In this document: positions 24,124-31,908 of the stretch, piece by piece
Layout: every line of letters begins with the position of its first letter
How positions within the stretch are numbered: the stretch's first letter is position 1
Assembly: GCA_963929865.1 (NCBI GenBank)
Contig: CAWVKK010000065.1
Span: 62,001 to 126,000 of the forward strand
Length of the DNA: 64,000 nt
Direction of reading: 5' to 3'
Origin: JAGZHZ01 sp963929865
GTDB lineage: Bacteria; Bacillota; Clostridia; Lachnospirales; Lachnospiraceae
The notes under the pieces: generated by a model
The model's database searches: none
Seen by the model: the letters and a program-made list of their open reading frames with translations, nothing else
Told to the model about the DNA's origin: nothing
Position numbers and translations under genes: made by a program

Positions 24124-25974
24124 CTACGCGCTTAAGTCCTGCGCAAACTGGCTGTTGTAGAGATCGGCGTAGAAGCCGCCCTCTGCCATCAGCTCTTTGT
24201 GCGTTCCGTGCTCGATAATATTTCCGTCTTTCATCACAAGGATCATATCTGCATTTCGAATGGTGGACAGGCGGTGCGCGATCACAAAACTCGTTCTTCC
24301 CTTCATCAGGTGATCCATCGCTTTTTGTATCTGCTGCTCCGTCCTTGTGTCGACGGAGCTGGTCGCTTCGTCCAGAATCAAAATCTTAGGGTTCGCGAGA
24401 ATCGCCCTCGCGATCGTCAGCAGCTGCTTTTGTCCCTGAGAAATGTTGCTCGTCTCCTCATTTAAGACCATCTGGTATCCGCCCGGAAGCGTTTTGATAA
24501 AGCTGTGAGCGTGCGCCGCCTTTGCCGCCTCTATGACCTCCTCGTCCGTCGCGTCAAGGCGCCCGTAGCGGATATTCTCCATGATCGTCCCGTTAAACAG
24601 CCACGTATCCTGCAGAACCATCCCAAACATCTCTCTTAGCTCATTTCTGTTAAAGGAGCGCAGGTCATGACCGTCTACCCGTATCGATCCGCCGTTTACG
24701 TCGTAAAAGCGCATCAGAAGCTTGATCATCGTCGTCTTTCCGGCTCCTGTCGGACCGACGATCGCAATTTTCTGCCCCTCTTTTACCTCGGCGGAGAATT
24801 GCGAAATTGTGATTTTGTCCGGCTGGTATCCAAAGCTTACGTGATCAAATGTCACATTTCCTCTCAAGCCTTCAATCGGCACCGGATTTTCTACAGTCTG
24901 ATCCTCCTCCTCTTCCTCCAGGAACTCAAAGACGCGCTCTGAAGCCGCCGCTGTCATCTGGAGCATGTTGCCGACCTGCGCGATCTGCTGGATCGGCTGC
25001 GTAAAGTTTCGGATATACTGGAAGAAAGACTGGATTTCTCCGACCTCAATGCTTCCCTTTATCGCAAACCAGCTGCCCGCCAGCGCTACCATCACGTATC
25101 CCAGATTTCCGACAAACTGCATAATCGGCATCATAATTCCGGAAAAGAACTGTGATTTCCACGCCGATTCGCACAGCTTGTCGTTTGTCTTCTGAAACAC
25201 CTCGTTGACCGCGGCTTCTTTGTTAAACGCCTTCACGATGTTATGCCCGCTGTAGATCTCCTCCACCTGTCCGTTGACGTTTCCCAGGTACTCCTGCTGC
25301 TGTCTGAAAAATTTCTGCGAGAATTTCATCGTTCTTGAGATGATCAGCATCGAAACCGGCAGAATCAGCAGGGCAAGCACAGTCATCACCACATTGATCC
25401 GCAGCATCATCACCAGCACGCCGACCAGCGTTGTCACAGAGGTGATCAGCTGCGTCACGCTCTGGTTCAGGCTCTGCCCCAGCGTATCGATGTCGTTTGT
25501 CACCCTTGAGAGGATCTCCCCTGTCGTTCGGCTTTCAAAATATTTCATCGGCAGTTTATGGATTTTATGCGAAATATCTTTTCTCAGACCGTACGTCACA
25601 TCATTTGAGATTCCGGTCATAATCCACCCCTGCACAAACGAGAAGACCGCGCTTGCGATATACAGCGCCAGCAGGCTCAGAAGAATCGTCCCGATTTTTC
25701 CAAAGTCAATCCCGCCGGTTCCGTTGATTTTCGCCACCAGCCCGGAGAAGATCTCTGTCGTGGCGTTTCCTAAAATCTTAGGACCGATGATCGTAAATAC
25801 CGTGCTCGCAACCGCAAAGATCAGCATAAGCCCGAATCGAAATTTATACTGCTCCAGATGTCTGATCAGCTTTCTGACTGTTCCCTTAAAGTCCTTCGCT
25901 TTCTCTCCGGTCCCCATCCGACCGTTTCTCATCGGTCCGTGTCCTCCTGGTCTTTGGAATTTTTCATTGCTCAT
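24124..25974 (-). CDS. ABC exporter half-transporter B (consensus ATP site)
   Basis: Second half of a probable heterodimeric multidrug/lipid exporter. The 616 residues hold a type-IV exporter membrane domain (about 40-340, six helices) and a C-terminal nucleotide-binding domain. Walker A is VGPTGAGKTTMIKLL; Walker B is canonical (ILILDEATSSVD). The signature motif is NISQGQ instead of SGGQ. The partner has the mirror pattern, so the intact composite site uses this Walker A/B with the partner's signature, as in known asymmetric exporters. Start follows GGAGGAATT; the gene overlaps its partner by 11 nt. Substrate unknown. Control by the upstream MarR protein is likely. Confidence 0.92.
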   Translation of the reverse strand: MSNEKFQRPGGHGPMRNGRMGTGEKAKDFKGTVRKLIRHLEQYKFRFGLMLIFAVASTVFTIIGPKILGNATTEIFSGLVAKINGTGGIDFGKIGTILLSLLALYIASAVFSFVQGWIMTGISNDVTYGLRKDISHKIHKLPMKYFESRTTGEILSRVTNDIDTLGQSLNQSVTQLITSVTTLVGVLVMMLRINVVMTVLALLILPVSMLIISRTMKFSQKFFRQQQEYLGNVNGQVEEIYSGHNIVKAFNKEAAVNEVFQKTNDKLCESAWKSQFFSGIMMPIMQFVGNLGYVMVALAGSWFAIKGSIEVGEIQSFFQYIRNFTQPIQQIAQVGNMLQMTAAASERVFEFLEEEEEDQTVENPVPIEGLRGNVTFDHVSFGYQPDKITISQFSAEVKEGQKIAIVGPTGAGKTTMIKLLMRFYDVNGGSIRVDGHDLRSFNRNELREMFGMVLQDTWLFNGTIMENIRYGRLDATDEEVIEAAKAAHAHSFIKTLPGGYQMVLNEETSNISQGQKQLLTIARAILANPKILILDEATSSVDTRTEQQIQKAMDHLMKGRTSFVIAHRLSTIRNADMILVMKDGNIIEHGTHKELMAEGGFYADLYNSQFAQDLSA

Positions 25975-28132
25975 GATTTAATTCCTCCTTTGATAGCTGT
26001 GAGCTGGCAATCTGGTAATACGTCTCGCAGTTTTTCAGCAGCTCTTCATGGGTTCCGATCCCCGCAATTTTTCCCTCGTCCAGCACAATGATCTGATCGG
26101 CGTGGAGAATGGTGCTGATGCGCTGCGCGACGATAATGGTCGTCGCCTCGCTCGTCTCTTTCTTCAGAGCGCTTCTTAAGATCACGTCTGTCTTATAGTC
26201 CAGAGCGGAAAAACTGTCGTCAAAAATATAAATCTCCGGCTTCTTGGCGATAGCTCTCGCGATGGAGAGGCGCTGTTTTTGACCTCCGGATACGTTCGTC
26301 CCTCCCTGGGCGATCGGAGAGTCAAACTGCTGCGGCTTTTCCGAGATAAAATCATATGCCTGCGCGATTTTTGCCGCCTTCTCCATCTCCTCCTGCGTTC
26401 CGTTCTCAAGACCATACAGGATATTCGAGCGAATCGTTCCGGAGAAGAGAACTCCCTTCTGCGGCACGTATCCGAGCCTGTCGTGGAGGTCATGGAGCGT
26501 CCAGTCCTTGACGTTGACGCCGTTCACTAAAATTTCTCCCTGGGTCACATCATAAAATCTCGGAATCAGGTTCACAAGCGTCGATTTTCCGCATCCTGTG
26601 CTTCCGATAATCGCCGTCGTCTGTCCGGGCTTCGCCGTAAAGTCGATGTCCGTCAGCGTATTCTCATCTGCCCCCGGATAGGCGAAGGAGACATGGCGAA
26701 ATTCTACAACGCCTCTTTTTTCAGGTTCTTCCTTTTTGGAGTTCTCCACCTCCTTAAGAACCGGCTCCGTATCCAGAATCTCGCTGATGCGCGCCGCGGA
26801 GACGGATGCTCTGGGCAGCATGATCGAAATCATCGTCAGCATCAGAAACGCCATGATAATCATCATCGTATACTGGATAAACGCCATCAGATCTCCAACC
26901 TGCATATTTCCGGCGTCAATGCCGTAGGTGCCTCTCCACACGATCAGAACGGTAATGCCGTTCATGATAAACATCATCGCAGGCATCATAAACGTCATGC
27001 ACCGGTTGACAAACAAGTTCGTCTTCATCAGCCTTTTATTTGCTTCCTCAAACCGCTCTTCCTCCCGCTTCTGCGTGCTGAACGCCCGGATGACCGGCAC
27101 GCCCTGAATGATCTCTCTCGTGACCAGATTCAGGCGGTCCACCAGCTTCTGGAGGATTTTAAATCTCGGCATCGCGACGGAAAACAGGACGAGCACGACG
27201 CCCATGATCAGAATCACGGCGAGCGCGATCACCCAGGTCATGCCGGCATTTGTCTTCAGCACCTTTATGATTCCTCCTATTCCCATAATCGGCGCGTACA
27301 GCACAATGCGGAACAGCATCGTCATCAGCAGCTGAACCTGCTGGATATCGTTTGTGCTTCTGGTGATCAGAGACGCCGTGGAAAACTGGTTGAATTCCGC
27401 GCTGGAAAAGGACACGACCTTTTCAAACACCTGTTTTCTCAGGTCACGGCTCAGCGACGACGCGACGCGGCACGACAGGAAGGTGACGGAAACCGCCGCC
27501 GCCATGATGACCACCGCATAGCCCAGCATCACTGCGCCGGAGCGGACCAGATACTGCATCTGGAAGCTTTCCATATCGATTCCCTGCGCTTCATACTCCT
27601 GTCTGACAAACGCAATGCTTGACTGTGTCACAATCGACTCCGGCATCGCGTCCAGTCTCTCATACGGCTCGGCGAGCAGCTGATCTCTCTGCTCCTGCGT
27701 CATGCTGCTCAGCATCTGCATGACGTCCACGCCCTCCGGGATCTGGATCTGGCTCTGCATCGTCTCAGACTGCGCTCCCTCCTGCGTCAGACTGTACAGC
27801 ATCAGCATCGGCTTTGCGAGAATCCGGCTCAGCTCCTCTTTAGTGTCCTTGTCTGTTTTATTTCTGCTCCACACATCGCCGTCCAATGTGTAATACTGTT
27901 GAATGACCTCCTGATCTTCCTGCGGCATCAGCAAAAACAGCTGATCCATCGTCTCCTCCCTTATCGTATCGGCGGCGGCGTCCTCGATTCCGGACTGCTG
28001 AATCCCCACATTGACGATATTGGAAGTATACTCAGGAAGCGACACATCGCATGAAGCCTGTATAAAAAGAAGTACGACAATCACCGCGATGATTCCTGCG
28101 TACTTCTTGATATATTTCGCTAATTTCAGCAT
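25964..28132 (-). CDS. ABC exporter half-transporter A (degenerate ATP site)
   Basis: First half of the heterodimer, 722 residues. It carries a large extracytoplasmic loop between the first two helices (about 35-165). The membrane domain extends to about 440, and the nucleotide-binding domain has Walker A GSTGCGKSTLVNL. Walker B is IYIFDDSFSALD: the catalytic Glu is Asp, the hallmark of the degenerate site in asymmetric exporters. The signature NVSGGQ is intact. It follows the MarR gene by 59 nt in one operon. Ribosome site GGAGGAG. The insertion in the extracellular loop is typical of such clostridial pairs. Confidence 0.92.
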   Translation of the reverse strand: MLKLAKYIKKYAGIIAVIVVLLFIQASCDVSLPEYTSNIVNVGIQQSGIEDAAADTIREETMDQLFLLMPQEDQEVIQQYYTLDGDVWSRNKTDKDTKEELSRILAKPMLMLYSLTQEGAQSETMQSQIQIPEGVDVMQMLSSMTQEQRDQLLAEPYERLDAMPESIVTQSSIAFVRQEYEAQGIDMESFQMQYLVRSGAVMLGYAVVIMAAAVSVTFLSCRVASSLSRDLRKQVFEKVVSFSSAEFNQFSTASLITRSTNDIQQVQLLMTMLFRIVLYAPIMGIGGIIKVLKTNAGMTWVIALAVILIMGVVLVLFSVAMPRFKILQKLVDRLNLVTREIIQGVPVIRAFSTQKREEERFEEANKRLMKTNLFVNRCMTFMMPAMMFIMNGITVLIVWRGTYGIDAGNMQVGDLMAFIQYTMMIIMAFLMLTMISIMLPRASVSAARISEILDTEPVLKEVENSKKEEPEKRGVVEFRHVSFAYPGADENTLTDIDFTAKPGQTTAIIGSTGCGKSTLVNLIPRFYDVTQGEILVNGVNVKDWTLHDLHDRLGYVPQKGVLFSGTIRSNILYGLENGTQEEMEKAAKIAQAYDFISEKPQQFDSPIAQGGTNVSGGQKQRLSIARAIAKKPEIYIFDDSFSALDYKTDVILRSALKKETSEATTIIVAQRISTILHADQIIVLDEGKIAGIGTHEELLKNCETYYQIASSQLSKEELNHEQ

Positions 28133-28191
28133 AATCTCCTCCTAATTCTGCAGCGCTTTCTTCTCATTTTTCTCTGAACAGGCAATCTTTT

Positions 28192-28662
28192 TTACCCAGT
28201 TTCTTTTCTCTGCGCGCTCTGAGACTCTTCACAGCGCATCTGTAAGCGATCCGTGATTTTTTCGAGAACATCCCGGTAGACTGCCAGGTCTTTTTCGTCG
28301 ATTCCCTGAAATATGGAGCAGACGGCGTCCTCAAAAATCTTCTCCGTCTTTCTGGAAATTTCCCTTCCCTTCGGCGTCGGATACACTCTCAAAAGTCTCA
28401 GATCCTTCTCATCTGTCTTTCTCTGTATCAGCCCTGCCGCCTCCATTCTCTGAATCATCACCGTCAGAGTAGCCGGCTTAATACATAAAATATCGGCCAG
28501 TTCCGCCTGCGTATGTCCCTCCTCCTTGACGATCGTGATGATCAGCCGCGGCTCCCCTCTGTAGAGACCTTCCTGATCGATCAGATGTCTGAGATATCGA
28601 AATTGGTATTTGTGCATTCTCATATCCAGCTGTTCTATTTTTATATAGTCTTCTCTGTCCAT
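28192..28662 (-). CDS. MarR-family transcriptional regulator of the ABC exporter
   Basis: Winged-helix repressor, 156 residues from MDREDYIKIEQ. The start is chosen for the GAGGTG site upstream; a start 6 codons earlier is possible. HTH and wing: GHTQAELADILCIKPATLT, MIQRMEAAGLIQRKTDEKD, LRLLRVYPT. It heads the operon with the two ABC genes, the usual arrangement for an exporter repressed by its own MarR protein and induced by ligand. A palindrome over its promoter is a likely autoregulatory operator. Confidence 0.9.
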   Translation of the reverse strand: MDREDYIKIEQLDMRMHKYQFRYLRHLIDQEGLYRGEPRLIITIVKEEGHTQAELADILCIKPATLTVMIQRMEAAGLIQRKTDEKDLRLLRVYPTPKGREISRKTEKIFEDAVCSIFQGIDEKDLAVYRDVLEKITDRLQMRCEESQSAQRKETG

Positions 28663-28683
28663 CTCATCACCTCTTTCCATATC

Positions 28684-28726
28684 GTTAGATCCCTAACAGT
28701 CTATCATTGTGCCTTTTAGAAATCAA
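28684..28726 (-). promoter_or_regulatory. Promoter and palindromic operator of the marR-ABC operon
   Basis: Minus strand TTGATT (28726-28721), 17-bp spacer, TAGACT (28703-28698). Directly downstream is the inverted repeat GTTAG-GGAT-CTAAC (28697-28684), covering the transcription start. A MarR dimer bound there would block initiation. Confidence 0.65.
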
Positions 28727-28901
28727 GAAAAAAAGTATAAAGTTTTTATAAAACAAATGTTTTGTCAGACGCCGTCCAAAAATCTCTGCGTTTTCTCTCT
28801 TCTGTTCTTGACGAAACGCCGCCGCAATTTTATAATCCCAGTTGGAGCATTGTCTCTAAGGCGCAAAGCTTTCTCTAAAGCCTGCCAGATCAGGATCATA
28901 C
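28727..28901. other. Intergenic region, nothing recognised
   Basis: About 175 bases between the MarR promoter and the terminator of the five-gene block. Short frames occur but none has a ribosome site or family likeness. No repeat or strong hairpin is seen. Confidence 0.4.
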
Positions 28902-28949
28902 AAAAAAATAAAGCGCGCAGGTTTTGCATTTTGCTGACCTGCACACTTT
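28902..28949 (-). terminator. Terminator of the HerA-Hsp70 operon
   Basis: Minus strand AAAGTGTGCAGGT (28949-28937) pairs over 13 bp (two G-T) with ACCTGCGCGCTTT (28922-28910), followed by ATTTTTTTG. It marks the end of the operon 48 nt after the last stop. Confidence 0.87.
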
Positions 28950-28996
28950 ATCTTATTTTCTCATTCTGCGCATTTTCTGTTTGCTCGTTTCTCTTC

Positions 28997-30244
28997 TCAT
29001 GCCCGTCTCAATAAAGACATACAGATTTCAATAACTTTAATCGCAGCTTTGATCGACCATCTCATGTAAAAACTCAGTAGCTTCCCGATAAAAATATATA
29101 CCTTCTCTTTCGGTTCCCGTCTGCCGGTCAGATAGTATTTATATATCTGCCAGTATGGGCGTTTGCTGACCTGATATAGCTCATAGGCGCAGAAGAAGAG
29201 CACTGCACTTATTGCAAAACCGAACAAACCGAAAAAACTCTCTCCCAATGCTACAACTCCCCCAAGGAGGTATAGAGCGCCGGCAAAGATTGTCCATCCG
29301 ATATTCTCTTTGTTATCTTTGTTAAATTCTATCTCCCCGAATTTGCGAATCGTATCAAGAGCCTCTCGCGTGATCTCATCCTCATAGATTCTGACTGCTT
29401 TCTCTGCAATCTCTACGCATTTATCGTAGCTTTCTTTGCTGATCAGTAAATATACGCCTGTCTCTGGATCTTTGACATGGAATTGCATACTATAGCTTAT
29501 CAGATCATGAGCACATGCTTTTTTGAACTCATTGTCCTGCGGATGGAGATTCAGATATTGGTCAAGAGTTTTATAAGCCAGATCTTCTTTGTCAAACATA
29601 AGATACAGATAAATCTGTTCAACATTCGCCCATTTATTGTCGGGATCTAGCTTGAACATCTGATTAATCATTCCCTGGGACATGTCGAAATCCCTTTTGC
29701 TTACGTTGTACAGACGGGCTCCTGTGCTGAGAATATCGATGCTGGATGGATACATCTTGACTCCATCCTCAATACTTTTAAATGCCTTTAAAAATTCTCC
29801 CAGGAAATTGTAGCTCTTTGCCATATAGCTGAACAGTTTTTCGTCATACAGCTTGCGGTTTAAGGCATCGTTGCACGCCTTTACAACCGCTTTATAGTTT
29901 CCTTTTATAAACATTGCCTCAATTTCTTCCATCAGGTTTTCCGCCTGCTTCTGAGCTTCATGGTCGATCTGACCGTTTTTGTACGCCTCATCTAGGCTTT
30001 TATCATATGCTTTTTTTTTGTCTTCCGTCTTAAAATTTTTTAAGGCCTCAGAAGCTTGATTAAATATTTTCTGAACTTTTTTCAGAGTCTCTTCATCCCG
30101 TCCCTGAAGAGCGGCCATCTGTGTTCTCGCATCTGCCTGTTTTTTTCTTATTATATTGACGATTTCTTTGGCTTTCCAATTTCTGTCGATATCGTAAAGC
30201 CTGTAATAATCTAATATGGGCTGTACACCTGCTGCGGCACTCAT
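28997..30244 (-). CDS. Membrane-anchored TPR protein with J-like N-terminus
   Basis: No named family recognised as a whole. Residues 11-82 (DYYRLYDIDRNWKAKEI to KKAYDKSL) follow the J-domain layout: an opening DYY-L, two long helices and a closing KKAYD. However, the HPD tripeptide needed to stimulate Hsp70 ATPase is absent. Residues about 100-250 are helical TPR-like repeats (GNYKAVVKACNDALNRK, FLGEFLKAFKSIEDGVKMYP). Two adjacent hydrophobic segments at about 316-354 form a membrane hairpin, followed by a basic tail. It is the last gene of the operon, 13 nt after the Hsp70 gene, so a direct Hsp70 partnership is inferred. Ribosome site GGAGGATACGAG. Confidence 0.8.
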   Translation of the reverse strand: MSAAAGVQPILDYYRLYDIDRNWKAKEIVNIIRKKQADARTQMAALQGRDEETLKKVQKIFNQASEALKNFKTEDKKKAYDKSLDEAYKNGQIDHEAQKQAENLMEEIEAMFIKGNYKAVVKACNDALNRKLYDEKLFSYMAKSYNFLGEFLKAFKSIEDGVKMYPSSIDILSTGARLYNVSKRDFDMSQGMINQMFKLDPDNKWANVEQIYLYLMFDKEDLAYKTLDQYLNLHPQDNEFKKACAHDLISYSMQFHVKDPETGVYLLISKESYDKCVEIAEKAVRIYEDEITREALDTIRKFGEIEFNKDNKENIGWTIFAGALYLLGGVVALGESFFGLFGFAISAVLFFCAYELYQVSKRPYWQIYKYYLTGRREPKEKVYIFIGKLLSFYMRWSIKAAIKVIEICMSLLRRA

Positions 30245-30257
30245 CTCTCGTATCCTC

Positions 30258-31874
30258 CTATTCTCCTATGTCTAATTTATTCCCTGTCAATTTGCTTACC
30301 CGTATCGCTGCCGTTCTCACCTCCTCTTCGGACATATTGTGCCTGCTCCTGTCGATTGTCACCTCGCCCAGGTCGACATTTTCGTCAAGATCAACAGCAT
30401 GGACATGAATCACTCCGCTTCTGTCGCAGCTGACGATGAAGCGGATCGGCACTAAACCGGCACGCGGGCGTATCTCCATATCGGCTTCTCCGATGACGTT
30501 TACGTATTCTACCTCTTCATATTCGCCCTGTGTCACGACAAGACGTACCATCGACTGATACGGCTCAACGGTGCTGTAGCCGTCCTGTACCACCTCGGCA
30601 GGGATTGGCGTATTTTTCGGCAGTATGACCGAGTTGATGTCCTTTTCCTGCTCCATATCATATATGATGACGCCGATTCCATGGCTGATGATATCTTGAA
30701 AGGTATATTTCTTTTCCAGTTCCGGTACGCTCAGCTCATCTACTTTCTTTTGTCTGTCCTTCTTGCCCTTTGAAGCAGTGTCAGAAACTTCCTCCTTAAA
30801 CGTTCCCTCCGCCATCTGATGCACCACGTCGACTGCATGATAGGCGGCACCGATCGCAACGGCTTCATCTGGATGGACCTCCGACGATGGGGCAATTTCC
30901 GTCTCCTCCTCAATAATCTTTCTGACAGCCGGTATTCTTGTAGAGCCCCCTACAAGCAAAATCTTATCCAGATTCGAATATTCCAGATCTGCGTCAGAAA
31001 CCGCCTTATACATCGTTGTAATCGTCAGGTCGAGAAGATCTGCTATCAGCTCTTCGAACGTTTCTCTGTCTATTGTGAGGGAGAATTCCTCGCCCTGCAC
31101 ATAGAGATAAATATCTGTCGAGTCTGCCGAGGAAAGTTCCTTTTTGGCGTTCTCCGCCTGTATCATCAATTCCTGCCGCGCCCGTATGTCCTTATCGATA
31201 TCAATCCCTTCCTCTTTAGCTTTTTTCTTTACATACTCCGACAGCGCCTTATCGATATCGTATCCTCCAAGCTGATAATCTCCATTTGTCGAGATAACCT
31301 GAATATGATTCTGGTCAATATCAAGGATGCTGACGTCAAAGGTTCCGCCCCCAAAATCATATACCATTACTTTCTGTTTTTTCTCCACATTTCTGCTCGT
31401 TCCAAAAGCAATGGCGGCAGCTGTCGGCTCATTTATGATATCAAGCACATCGATTCCCGCCGCTTTTGCGGCGTCTTTCGTCGCCTGTATCTGAGGATCT
31501 CCAAAGTACGCCGGGACGGTAATCACTGCGCCGTCTATGCGATCTGCGAGATACTCTTCGGCGTCGCTCTTCAATTTTGCCAGGATGAGCGCAGATATCT
31601 CTTCCGGACGGTAGGTATCTCCGTTTTTCGTCGTAAAAGTATATGTTTTTTCTCCCATATGTCTTTTTACAAACGCCTCATAATTTTGCGGTTCCATAAT
31701 ACTTTTTCTTTTTGCCACACTGCCGATCACAGGCTTATCTTTTCCAAACAGCACGGCAGACGGAGTCGTATTTTCTCCCTGTTTGTTCGGAATAATCACC
31801 GGATTCCCCTTTTCATCGATAATCGCTACCACGGAGAATGTTGTCCCCAAGTCGATCCCTACATATTTTCCCAT
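30258..31874 (-). CDS. Hsp70/DnaK-like protein without lid domain
   Basis: Actin-fold chaperone ATPase. The ATG at 31874 follows AAAGGAGGAG. The 538 residues include a full nucleotide-binding domain (about 1-355: GIDLGTTFS at 6-14, INEPTAAAIAFG at 147-158, VYDFGGGTFDVS at 171-182, LLVGGSTRIPAVR at 306-318). A Lys/Asp-rich linker (356-392) and a beta-type substrate-binding domain to about 510 follow. The helical lid and the C-terminal EEVD-like tail are missing; canonical DnaK is about 610-640. The usual DVTPLSLG entry to the peptide-binding domain is replaced by DIISHGIGVIIYD. It is not beside grpE or dnaJ; its neighbours are the HerA-like ATPase and the J-like TPR protein, so a dedicated role is inferred. 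Confidence 0.9.
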   Translation of the reverse strand: MGKYVGIDLGTTFSVVAIIDEKGNPVIIPNKQGENTTPSAVLFGKDKPVIGSVAKRKSIMEPQNYEAFVKRHMGEKTYTFTTKNGDTYRPEEISALILAKLKSDAEEYLADRIDGAVITVPAYFGDPQIQATKDAAKAAGIDVLDIINEPTAAAIAFGTSRNVEKKQKVMVYDFGGGTFDVSILDIDQNHIQVISTNGDYQLGGYDIDKALSEYVKKKAKEEGIDIDKDIRARQELMIQAENAKKELSSADSTDIYLYVQGEEFSLTIDRETFEELIADLLDLTITTMYKAVSDADLEYSNLDKILLVGGSTRIPAVRKIIEEETEIAPSSEVHPDEAVAIGAAYHAVDVVHQMAEGTFKEEVSDTASKGKKDRQKKVDELSVPELEKKYTFQDIISHGIGVIIYDMEQEKDINSVILPKNTPIPAEVVQDGYSTVEPYQSMVRLVVTQGEYEEVEYVNVIGEADMEIRPRAGLVPIRFIVSCDRSGVIHVHAVDLDENVDLGEVTIDRSRHNMSEEEVRTAAIRVSKLTGNKLDIGE

Positions 31875-31908
31875 TGTACATCTCCTCCTTTTTCTGAAGC
31901 TTATCTGT

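Noticed and set aside
26693..27622. 309-codon frame antisense to the first ABC exporter gene.
   Set aside because: His/Arg/Asp-rich shadow product of a coding frame, no ribosome site, no family likeness; the exporter gene on the other strand is certain.
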